51,653 nucleotides of DNA from Planctomycetota bacterium. Lineage in GTDB: Bacteria > Planctomycetota > Phycisphaerae > Phycisphaerales > SM1A02. How positions within the stretch are numbered: the first letter of the stretch is position 1; every line of letters starts with the position of its first letter. The notes below the pieces were generated by a model. It did no database searches, was not told the origin of the DNA, and saw only the letters and a list, made by a program, of their open reading frames with translations. Below are positions 1 through 6,719 of the stretch, one piece after another. The position numbers and the translations under genes are program-made. Where the stretch lies: the NCBI GenBank assembly GCA_022566535.1, contig JADFIR010000019.1, positions 1-51,653 on the forward strand. The letters run 5' to 3'.

Positions 1-520
1 TGGCCACGCGGCGAACCACCTCGATCTGTTTCTCAGAAGGCAGGCCCACGAGAATCTCCGAAGCCTTGTGATGAGACAGATAGCTGATGATCAGCGCGAT
101 GGTCTGCGGGTGCTCGTCCTGAATGAATGTCAGCATGTTCTCGCTTTCGGCCTTTTGGAGGAAGGAGAACGGCGTTCGTTGCACCTGACTCTGGATCTGC
201 TGGATGACCCTGTCCGCGAGCTTGGGATCCAGCGAATCCTTCAGGAGCGCGTTGGCGTAATCCAGGCCGCCCTCCTTCGCGTACAGCGTGGCCGTGCGGA
301 GCGTGTAGAACTCCTCGACCACCCGCTCAGAGAGATCGGCAGGCACTTCGCCCAGCGAGGCCAGCGTCCGGGTGACTTCCTCGACCTGTTCGGTCGAAAG
401 CTGCTTGAGCAACGCCCCGGCAACCTCGTGGGGGAGGCTCAGCAGAATGATCGCCGCCTTGACGACTCCATCCAGCTCCTCCACGTTAGTGGGTAGTTTT
501 TGTCCGGGATAGAAAGGCAT
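1..520 (-). CDS. fliG: Flagellar motor switch protein FliG (3' end cut by window edge)
   Basis: FliG is the cytoplasmic rotor (C-ring) protein that binds the MS ring and takes torque from the stator. The reading frame is open from the ATG at 520 to the left edge, giving the N-terminal 173 residues. These include a segment reading VEEFYTLR, then GGLDYANALL, and the highly conserved EHPQTIALI segment near residue 137 at the start of the middle domain. The C-terminal torque-generating domain lies outside the window. The start is 14 nt after the fliF stop, so the two are almost certainly co-transcribed. No clear Shine-Dalgarno sequence is seen. The family assignment is secure; only completeness is unknown. 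Confidence 0.95.
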   Translation of the reverse strand, partial: MPFYPGQKLPTNVEELDGVVKAAIILLSLPHEVAGALLKQLSTEQVEEVTRTLASLGEVPADLSERVVEEFYTLRTATLYAKEGGLDYANALLKDSLDPKLADRVIQQIQSQVQRTPFSFLQKAESENMLTFIQDEHPQTIALIISYLSHHKASEILVGLPSEKQIEVVRRVA

Positions 521-534
521 ATCTGCGGCAGGTC

Positions 535-2193
535 TTAGGCCTCAACTTTGATCCATCGGCGCAGGAGGCCGGCCGCTTCATCAGGATTCTTGTTCACCAT
601 GTCGCTGATCTGATCGAGCATTTGTTGGCGGCGCAGCGCATCGTCGTCCAGCTCCACCCCCTCCAGCGCCAGGGCCGACTCTTCCGCCTCGCCGACGATG
701 TCACCGTGGTCTGACTGCAGGGTGGGCGGGATGCCCGCAACTTCGGCCGGCGAAGGCAGCCCCGCTCGGGCGCCGGCTTTGCGCACCATCATGAACATCA
801 TGGCCAGGCTGATCAGCGCCAGCCCGCCGAGCCCGACGTACTTCACCAGGTTGCCGCCAACCGGGCCGCCGCTCCAGCCGGCGGCCGGCAATTCAGTTCC
901 CGCGGGCACCAGCAGGGGAGCCTGACCGAGGTCGGTAATCATGCTCACCACCACTGTGCCCGGCGTGGCATCGTCGAACGCGGCGGTGTCGATGAGCGGC
1001 TCGATGTCCGTTTTGATCCGTGCTGTCTCGGCCTTGACGATCATCTGGAGGGCCGCGTTGTCCGGGACCGCCTCCGGATCGCCCTGGTCCAGTTGATACT
1101 TGCTAAGGAAGTAGGACCGCGGCACGCCAATGACCGCGTTGATCTTCAGCGCGTACCCCTTGGGGTCGGTAATGTGCCGAGCGTCGCGAGGGAAGACCGA
1201 CTGCATGGTTTCATCACTGCGCTCATCAGACATCTGCGAGCCTCGCCCGCCACCCGGAGCGATAGCGACGCCGGCGTTGGTTTGAACTCCCGGCACTCCA
1301 CCTGCAACCGGCTCCGATGAGGCGATGGTGCGCGAGCCCGAACTCAATGGCCCGACCTTGGGATCCTCGAAGGTGTCGGTCCGCTGCTCAACTTGCGTGG
1401 TGTTCACCATCGCGTTGACGGCGATTCGCACACCCGCGATGTAGTCCAACGCATTCTCGATCGTCGCCCGGACGTCCCGCTCCACCGCCCGCTTGATTTC
1501 AAGGTTCTTCGTCGACGTGAGGATATCTTCGTGGCGCGCCTGGTGCGGCCGGCCGGTCTTGCCGTTAATCACCCTGACGTCTTGGGTCTTGAGCCCGGCG
1601 TGCGATCCAGCCACCAGCTCGGCGATCGCCTCAACCTGGGTCTGGGTCAACTCGCCGCTTCGCGGCTCAACAAACACCGAGGCTGACGGGGAAAGGTGAC
1701 TTCGGCCGAAGCCGGGCCGGTCCGGCTGGTCGATCACGACCGTCGCGCGCTCGATGCCTCGGAACCTGCTGATCATCGCCGACAGCACGTTCATCTTGGC
1801 GACCAGCCAACGCTTGCGATGTTGGTCTCTAGTGAGAAACGGACTGTCCTGCTCGATCAACGAATCAAAGTTGATCTGTTCACCGCTGATCACGGCATGA
1901 TCGGTAAGCTGAGCCAGGATGGTGTACTTCTGCTCAGCCGGGACCATCAACCGGTTGTCGCGCTGCTCGTATGGAATGCCGGCTGCTTCCATATAGCTCA
2001 GCGCCGCGGCACGGGTATCCGCGTTGAGGTTGATCGGCAGAGGCAGCATCGACGGCCGGCCGGCATACTGCGCGACGAGGAACAATGACAACACGAGAAT
2101 GACCATCAGCGAGCCGATCAACAGCTTCGCTGTCGTGGGAAGCCCGCCCAGTTGCTTCCCGATCGCCTCGAAGGTTCTCTGCAATGCCTGCAT
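535..2193 (-). CDS. fliF: Flagellar MS-ring protein FliF
   Basis: FliF forms the inner-membrane MS ring on which the C ring and export gate assemble. The 552-aa product has two membrane helices, about residues 23-43 and 449-471, flanking a large periplasmic region with the YscJ/FliF ring-building fold (LPINLNADTRAAALSYMEAA, then RLMVPAEQKY). The last 30 residues (helix around MLDQISDMVNKNPDEAAGLL) match the cytoplasmic FliG-binding tail. The ATG is preceded by GGAGG at 7 nt. It lies between fliE and fliG on the same strand, which is the usual order. The length is near the family norm. Confidence 0.96.
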   Translation of the reverse strand: MQALQRTFEAIGKQLGGLPTTAKLLIGSLMVILVLSLFLVAQYAGRPSMLPLPINLNADTRAAALSYMEAAGIPYEQRDNRLMVPAEQKYTILAQLTDHAVISGEQINFDSLIEQDSPFLTRDQHRKRWLVAKMNVLSAMISRFRGIERATVVIDQPDRPGFGRSHLSPSASVFVEPRSGELTQTQVEAIAELVAGSHAGLKTQDVRVINGKTGRPHQARHEDILTSTKNLEIKRAVERDVRATIENALDYIAGVRIAVNAMVNTTQVEQRTDTFEDPKVGPLSSGSRTIASSEPVAGGVPGVQTNAGVAIAPGGGRGSQMSDERSDETMQSVFPRDARHITDPKGYALKINAVIGVPRSYFLSKYQLDQGDPEAVPDNAALQMIVKAETARIKTDIEPLIDTAAFDDATPGTVVVSMITDLGQAPLLVPAGTELPAAGWSGGPVGGNLVKYVGLGGLALISLAMMFMMVRKAGARAGLPSPAEVAGIPPTLQSDHGDIVGEAEESALALEGVELDDDALRRQQMLDQISDMVNKNPDEAAGLLRRWIKVEA

Positions 2194-2223
2194 TCGTCGG
2201 CCTCCATGCCATACCGTCGGCGG

Positions 2224-2242
2224 CGCCGCTCTCCGAGCGGCG
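2224..2242 (-). terminator. Hairpin in the fliE-fliF gap
   Basis: A perfect 8-bp GC stem (CGCCGCTC / GAGCGGCG) with a 3-nt loop lies between the fliE stop and the fliF start. There is no T-tract. It may be a partial terminator or mRNA-processing or stabilising hairpin that adjusts the fliE:fliF ratio; that role is inferred. Confidence 0.4.
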
Positions 2243-2314
2243 GATACACTCCTTCGCCCACCCGCTCACCCGGCCATCCTGGCCCAGGCGGCGACCGGCT
2301 CAGGTGTCGCCAGA

Positions 2315-2626
2315 TCACACGCGCAACTGTTTCACCTCTTCATAGGCATCCATCACCTTGTTGCGCACCTGCAGCAGGAGCCGAAAGGCGGTGTCCGCCT
2401 TTTGCGTGGCGATCATCACGCTCTCTAGATCATCGCGGCGGCCTGCCGCAAGGTCCTCGATCGCTTCCGTGGCGTCACGCTGCAACTGGTTCACCTTCTC
2501 AATCTGCTCCTGCAACTGCTCCTTGAAGCCGGGGCCCTGCTGAGAATCACGGCCAAGGCTGGGCACCGCCGGCAGCGGCCGGTTGAGTGCTCCGCTCGTT
2601 GAAATCAGTCCAAGGGGGTCGGTCAT
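2315..2626 (-). CDS. fliE: Flagellar hook-basal body protein FliE
   Basis: FliE is the small adaptor joining the MS ring to the proximal rod. At 103 aa it has the usual family length. The C-terminal half carries the family signature (SVMIATQKADTAFRLLLQVR then NKVMDAYEEV) with two predicted amphipathic helices; the N-terminus is a disordered linker. It sits between flgC and fliF, as in most flagellar operons. The ATG is preceded by pyrimidine-rich sequence from a heptanucleotide repeat rather than by a Shine-Dalgarno motif, so how it is initiated is unclear. Confidence 0.93.
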   Translation of the reverse strand: MTDPLGLISTSGALNRPLPAVPSLGRDSQQGPGFKEQLQEQIEKVNQLQRDATEAIEDLAAGRRDDLESVMIATQKADTAFRLLLQVRNKVMDAYEEVKQLRV

Positions 2627-2636
2627 GGCGTAGGAA

Positions 2637-2697
2637 GGGGTCAGGAGTCAGGGGTCAGGGGTTAGGGTGTCAGAAACTCTAGCCTCAATTCTCACGC
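2637..2697. repeat. Degenerate heptanucleotide repeat, fliE-flgC gap
   Basis: On the plus strand four 7-mers of the form GGRGTYA run from 2637 (GGGGTCA, GGAGTCA, GGGGTCA, GGGGTTA). Three 7-mers of opposite polarity, CTCTAGC, CTCAATT and CTCACGC, run from 2677 to 2697. The two arms give a bipartite element that fills nearly the whole flgC-fliE gap. It resembles the short tandem heptamer repeats known from cyanobacteria. Confidence 0.7.
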
Positions 2698-2701
2698 CGC
2701 T

Positions 2702-3106
2702 TCACGCAAGAATCTGAAGGGCAACGCTGATCATCGACTTCGTGGCCTCAATGGCGGTAATGTTCGCTTCGTACGCTCGCAACGCCTCCAGCGCGTTCAT
2801 CTGCTCCAGCACCGAGTCAACATTCGGATACTCGACGTATCCATCGGTATCCGCAAACGGCGAGCCCGGCTGGTACTTGGGCGTGAGCGGACCCTGGTCA
2901 ATCTGAATCGACGCGACGTGCACGCCTTGCGCTGATCCGCGAGCGGGATCGCCCGTGGCAAACACAACGAAGCGCCGCCGATACGGCTCATACTCGTCCT
3001 GGGCATTGAGGATTGCGTCCTTACTTGCAACGTTTGCGGCGATCACGGTCAGTCGCGTTCGCTGGGCGACCAGGGCTGAGGTTGAGATGTCCAGAGCACC
3101 GTACAT
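2702..3106 (-). CDS. flgC: Flagellar basal-body rod protein FlgC
   Basis: FlgC is a proximal rod component exported by the flagellar type III system. The 134-aa product begins MYGALDISTSALVAQRTRLT, the usual N-terminal rod/hook helix. It ends with the conserved C-terminal helix (VDSVLEQMNALEALRAYEAN). Both terminal helices form the coiled-coil rod core. Its length is typical. It follows flgB and precedes fliE in a conserved flgB-flgC-fliE-fliF-fliG order. The bases just before the ATG read CCTTCCTCC, which resembles anti-Shine-Dalgarno sequence, because a heptamer repeat occupies the upstream gap. Confidence 0.95.
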   Translation of the reverse strand: MYGALDISTSALVAQRTRLTVIAANVASKDAILNAQDEYEPYRRRFVVFATGDPARGSAQGVHVASIQIDQGPLTPKYQPGSPFADTDGYVEYPNVDSVLEQMNALEALRAYEANITAIEATKSMISVALQILA

Positions 3107-3113
3107 GGAGGAA

Positions 3114-3150
3114 GGAGTCAGGGGTCAGGGGTGTTAGGAGTTCGGAGTTC
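3114..3150. repeat. Degenerate heptanucleotide repeat, flgB-flgC gap
   Basis: Reading the plus strand: GGAGTCA, GGGGTCA, a 9-nt variant GGGGTGTTA, then GGAGTTC twice. This is the same repeat family as at 2637 and directly abuts the flgC start region. Only one arm is recognisable. Confidence 0.65.
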
Positions 3151-3196
3151 GATATCGGGCCGGTTTGGCTGCCGCTCGAAAGGCGGAGCGAGGAGT

Positions 3197-3631
3197 CTAA
3201 ATGCGCTCTCGGATTGCGGTGTTGATGAGATCGAAGCGGCTGCGAAGTAGGTCAGCCGCCAGACGGAAGGTCATGAAGTTCTCGGCGAGGGCCTGCATGG
3301 TTCGTTCGAGGTCGCGGTCGTTGCCGTCATGGAACAGGATGTTTTCGCCGATCGGCTCCGGATGAAGGGTTACGCCGATTCGATCGAACTCGACTTGCGG
3401 CGAATCCTCAAGGATCAACCTGCCGCCGGCCAGGCCATGCCTCGCGCGACGGGCGTCAACGGCCTCGCCCAATTGTTCCTGAAAGGCACGGACCGAAACG
3501 TCTACGGGTCGGAACCCCGGCGTATCGAGGTTGGCGATGTTGTTGACGATCACCCGATGCCGCTGGCCGGCGAACTCGAGCAGCCGCTGCAAGACGGGAA
3601 TGGCGCCTCCGTTGGTTAAGCCGTCGATCAT
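3197..3631 (-). CDS. flgB: Flagellar basal-body rod protein FlgB
   Basis: FlgB is the cell-proximal rod protein. From the chosen start it has 144 aa. The N-terminal rod motif is clear (HRVIVNNIANLDTPGFRP), as is the C-terminal helix (ALAENFMTFRLAADLLRSRF). An upstream ATG at 3676 in the same frame would add 15 unconserved residues. I prefer the ATG at 3631 because GGAGG lies 8 nt upstream of it and because a sigma-54-like promoter overlaps the longer reading. It is the first structural gene after the sigma-54 activator gene. Confidence 0.93.
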   Translation of the reverse strand: MIDGLTNGGAIPVLQRLLEFAGQRHRVIVNNIANLDTPGFRPVDVSVRAFQEQLGEAVDARRARHGLAGGRLILEDSPQVEFDRIGVTLHPEPIGENILFHDGNDRDLERTMQALAENFMTFRLAADLLRSRFDLINTAIRERI

Positions 3632-3672
3632 CGACCGGACCTCCGACAACGAGCTCCGCTGCAACAACATCT

Positions 3673-3686
3673 GCAAACCGCGGACC
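3673..3686 (-). promoter_or_regulatory. Candidate sigma-54 (-24/-12) promoter for flgB
   Basis: On the minus strand GGTCCGCGGTTTGC has the invariant GG and GC exactly 10 bp apart, with a good -12 block (TTTGC) and a partial -24 block. The predicted transcription start is near 3661, about 30 nt before the preferred flgB ATG. The gene immediately upstream encodes a sigma-54 activator, which is why I give it weight. Confidence 0.42.
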
Positions 3687-3769
3687 GTTGATCAACTGCC
3701 GCCCTCCCTACGCCCCAGCGACATTCGACAGCGCAGGAGCTGCGCGGCTGGCAGGATCTGCGCATCGGA

Positions 3770-5209
3770 TCAGAGTGATTCGGAGACAATGTGCTGCTCC
3801 TTCCATTTCTTGAGCTTCAGGCCAAGCGTCCGAACTCCAATGCCCAGGGCCGCAGCGCTGCGCTGTCGATGCCCACGGTTATGCGTCAGGGTGGCGATGA
3901 TCGTCTCCCGTTCCACATCGTCCAGGGTGAGTTTGCCGTCGCAGACGACCCCGTCACATGGTGGCGACTCGCCCAAGAGAGGCCCCACCTCGATCATCGC
4001 GCTCGGCCGCCGGAACGCAGTTGCCGGCGGGCTCAACCAAGACTCGATGAGCGTCGCCTTGACCACCTCATCTGAGGTGAGCACGGCGGCCCGCTCGCAG
4101 ATGTTCTGCACTTCGCGGATGTTGCCCGGCCAGGGGTAGCGCCGCATCAGCTCAAGGGCCTGGGGCTCGAACGACTTGGCGGGCTTGCCTTCACGCTCGG
4201 CCACCTGCTTCAAGAAGTGCCCGGCCAACTGTTGCAGTTCCTCGGTAATCTGCCGCAGCGGCGGCATAGTTACGGGCAGGACGTTGAGTCGGAAAAACAG
4301 GTCTTGACGGAACGTCCCGCGGATAATCTCGGCCGGCAGGTCGCGATTGGTGGTGGCGATGACGCGCACATCCACCGTACGGCTGGTGCTGGACCCGACC
4401 CGCTCGAAGGTGCGCTCCTGCAAGACGCGCAGGAGCTTGGCCTGGATGGCGGGTGAGATCTCGCTGATTTCATCGAGCAATAGCGTCCCGCCGTCGGCGA
4501 GCTCGAATCGGCCTTTGCGAAGTTTGTCCGCCCCGGTGAAGGCCCCCTTTTCGTGGCCGAAGAGCTCAGACTCCAGCAGGCTGGTGGACAGGGCCGCACA
4601 GTTGATGGGCAGAAACGGCATGCCGGCACGCGGACTAGCCTGATGAATCCACCGGGCGGCCACTTCCTTGCCCGTGCCCGATTCACCGCTGATGAGCACC
4701 GTCCCGTGGCTGTCGGCGATGCGTCCGAGGCGCTCTTTCAGTTGGCGCATCGTTGGTCCGTCGCCGATCATGGCGTGGGTCTGCTGGGCGAGGCGGGCCC
4801 CGGCCGGGGCGGCGGCAGCGCGCAGAAGCTGGTTCTCCTTCAACAGCCGCCCGTGCTCCAGCGCCCGTTTGACCGTCACCAGCAGCTCATCGCCGGTGAA
4901 CGGCTTGGTGAGATAGTCAAACGCGCCGTTCTTCATGGCCGCCACCGCCGTCTCCACCGTCCCGTAGGCGGTCATGAAGATCACGGGCAGTTGATCGTCG
5001 TGACTGCGAACCTCCTTGAGAAGCTCCAGCCCATTCATCTGAGGCATCTGGAGATCGGTGATCAGCGCATCGAAGCCGCGTTGGGCGATCTTCTCCAAAG
5101 CGGCGGAAGCCCCGGCGGCGGCGACAACACTGTGACCCTGCCGGACCAACATCGTGGCCACGCTGTCCCGCATCATTTCCTTATCATCGACGACGAGAAT
5201 TCTGCTCAT
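3770..5209 (-). CDS. Sigma-54-dependent response regulator, NtrC/FlgR type
   Basis: This 479-aa activator has a receiver domain at residues 1-118 with phosphoacceptor Asp52 (DALITDLQMP). It is followed by an AAA+ domain with Walker A GESGTGKE (175-182), the sigma-54 contact loop GAFTGA (222-227) and Walker B GGTLLLDE (240-247). A Fis-type helix-turn-helix lies near residues 430-470. It would activate RNA polymerase-sigma-54 when phosphorylated. Its ATG overlaps the end of the kinase gene by 4 nt, so the two form a coupled two-component pair. Position next to flgB suggests it controls rod/basal-body genes, like FlgR or FleR; that role is inferred. Confidence 0.93.
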   Translation of the reverse strand: MSRILVVDDKEMMRDSVATMLVRQGHSVVAAAGASAALEKIAQRGFDALITDLQMPQMNGLELLKEVRSHDDQLPVIFMTAYGTVETAVAAMKNGAFDYLTKPFTGDELLVTVKRALEHGRLLKENQLLRAAAAPAGARLAQQTHAMIGDGPTMRQLKERLGRIADSHGTVLISGESGTGKEVAARWIHQASPRAGMPFLPINCAALSTSLLESELFGHEKGAFTGADKLRKGRFELADGGTLLLDEISEISPAIQAKLLRVLQERTFERVGSSTSRTVDVRVIATTNRDLPAEIIRGTFRQDLFFRLNVLPVTMPPLRQITEELQQLAGHFLKQVAEREGKPAKSFEPQALELMRRYPWPGNIREVQNICERAAVLTSDEVVKATLIESWLSPPATAFRRPSAMIEVGPLLGESPPCDGVVCDGKLTLDDVERETIIATLTHNRGHRQRSAAALGIGVRTLGLKLKKWKEQHIVSESL

Positions 5210-6201
5210 GCCTCGGTCTCCGTGGTAGGACCATCCACAACAACTCCAACGCCGTGCGACGAGGAGCCGACGGACTCAAGCCGGCCGCCCGCGTGTTTCG
5301 GTGGGCCGTTGGGCTCGACTGGCCTGGGCGGAAGGCACAATTCCACCGACGCCCCGCCTTCGGGGCGGTTGGAAACTGTTACGTGCCCGCCATGCGCATC
5401 CACCGTACGGTGCACGATCGCCAGCCCCAATCCCGTGCCGGTCTTGCGAGTGGTAAAGAACGGATTGAACATGCGGTCGAGAACCTGCCGCGTGATGCCC
5501 GGCCCGGTGTCGGTGACGGCAAACACGATGCGCAGGGCCCGGCGTCCATCGGGACATCGCCGACGCTCGCGGAATGCGCCCAGCCGAAGCTCGCGGCGAT
5601 CAGCGGTGGATTCGACCATGGCCTCCACGGCGTTTCGAATCACGTTACCCAGCGATTGAACGAGCAGGCACGGGTCGGCTTCGAGTCGGCATGAAGCGCC
5701 GGCGGGCGGGCGGCTAACAACCTCGACTCCGCCGTCGGCCAACAGTGATTGGCAGTTCGTCAGCGCCCGCTCGATGAGGGCTTCGGCCGTGCAGGGTTGG
5801 GCGTCGAGTGTGCTGTCCTTGGCAAACAACAGGACATCCCGGACAATCGCGTCGAGGTCCTCGACCGCTCGAGCGATTTTCTCACACAGTTCGACCTGCG
5901 GCTGGCGGCCGGCAACGTCCTCAGCCAGCATCTGGATGTACAGCCCGATCGACCCCAGGGGATTGCGCACCTCATGGGCAATTCCCGCAGCCATTTCACC
6001 CAGCGCCGCCAGCGAACGTGACCGGCGAAGCTGAGCATTGGCCTCGGCCAGCTCGTTCTGCAGGCAAGCGACCTGCTTTTGCAGCGCTGAGTGCGTGTGC
6101 TGAAGGCGCTGCGTCGTCTCGTTGACTGAGCGCATGAGCAGCTTGAGATCTTCGATTTCAAGCTCGGGCGGCGCAAGTTGGGGTGTCACGACAGCGCTCA
6201 C
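5206..6201 (-). CDS. Cytoplasmic sensor histidine kinase (FlgS/FleS-like)
   Basis: The 331-aa protein has no membrane segment. Residues about 24-64 form a coiled coil, followed by a HisKA helix with phospho-acceptor His76 (GEMAAGIAHEVRNPLGSIG). A HATPase domain follows with the N box around NVIRNAVEAM, a DTGPGI G1 box and a GTGLGLAI G2 box. It should autophosphorylate and feed the sigma-54 regulator encoded 4 nt downstream. Lack of any extracytoplasmic domain fits a sensor of flagellar assembly state, as in FlgS of epsilonproteobacteria; the signal is unknown. The C-terminal 30 residues are low complexity. Confidence 0.9.
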   Translation of the reverse strand: MSAVVTPQLAPPELEIEDLKLLMRSVNETTQRLQHTHSALQKQVACLQNELAEANAQLRRSRSLAALGEMAAGIAHEVRNPLGSIGLYIQMLAEDVAGRQPQVELCEKIARAVEDLDAIVRDVLLFAKDSTLDAQPCTAEALIERALTNCQSLLADGGVEVVSRPPAGASCRLEADPCLLVQSLGNVIRNAVEAMVESTADRRELRLGAFRERRRCPDGRRALRIVFAVTDTGPGITRQVLDRMFNPFFTTRKTGTGLGLAIVHRTVDAHGGHVTVSNRPEGGASVELCLPPRPVEPNGPPKHAGGRLESVGSSSHGVGVVVDGPTTETEA

Positions 6202-6204
6202 GTC

Positions 6205-6660
6205 CTATCCCTCCTGGTCAGCAAATCTCGGGCTTGGGGCTCTGGGTTTGACATACGCTCGGTGAGCCCGCTTAGCGGTCCCCAGGCCGGCTAACTCCTC
6301 ACGGGTCTGATCGCGATTGACTCGCAAGGCATCACGGTCCTTCTCATCGCCGCGCATGATTTGAGACAACCGGCGGCTGATGGAATCAACCAGCATGTTG
6401 ATCCGCTCGCGCTTCTCGTGGGCGATGTCGCCGCCGAACACCCCTTCTGTGAATTGAGCGAACTTATCCTGGCTCCTGATGAACTGATCCATGATCTCTT
6501 GGCGCTGCGAGAGCAGTCCGAGAAGCGCATCGGCCCGCCCGGTCCCGATCAGCGCGCCTTGGCGGCTCGCCAGACGCCCAAGCTGGCCAACCAGGTCCTG
6601 TTGCTGCTGGAGCAGGTGGATGAGGCTGTCAGCGGAAGCGGTCGTGTCGGTGTCAGTCAT
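6205..6660 (-). CDS. FlgN-like flagellar export chaperone (putative)
   Basis: A 151-aa, mostly helical protein. Residues about 10-75 read as a long coiled coil (LIHLLQQQQDLVGQLGRLAS, then LLSQRQEIMDQFIRSQDKF), the pattern of FlgN/FliT-type chaperones, with a basic C-terminus. Place and size fit FlgN, but the family is poorly conserved, so this rests on architecture and context. An in-frame TTG at 6723 would add 21 residues; I prefer the ATG at 6660 because the TTG has a GGGAG directly abutting it and the extra residues look unconserved. It lies 3 nt before the kinase gene. Confidence 0.6.
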   Translation of the reverse strand: MTDTDTTASADSLIHLLQQQQDLVGQLGRLASRQGALIGTGRADALLGLLSQRQEIMDQFIRSQDKFAQFTEGVFGGDIAHEKRERINMLVDSISRRLSQIMRGDEKDRDALRVNRDQTREELAGLGTAKRAHRAYVKPRAPSPRFADQEG

Positions 6661-6719
6661 TGGTGACCATTGATCTCTCGGCGAAGCGGCGGCTTGCCTG
6701 ACTCCGCCGGCGCAGGGAT

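Noticed and set aside
3632-3676. Longer flgB start at 3676
   Set aside because: The ATG at 3631 has a better Shine-Dalgarno match and the longer form runs into the candidate promoter.
3731-3745. GCGCAG/CTGCGC hairpin after the response-regulator gene
   Set aside because: Only 6 bp with a 3-nt loop and no T-tract; not strong enough to call a terminator.
4553-5659. 368-aa plus-strand open frame
   Set aside because: It is antisense to the two-component pair, whose domains are unmistakable; composition is that of a shadow frame.
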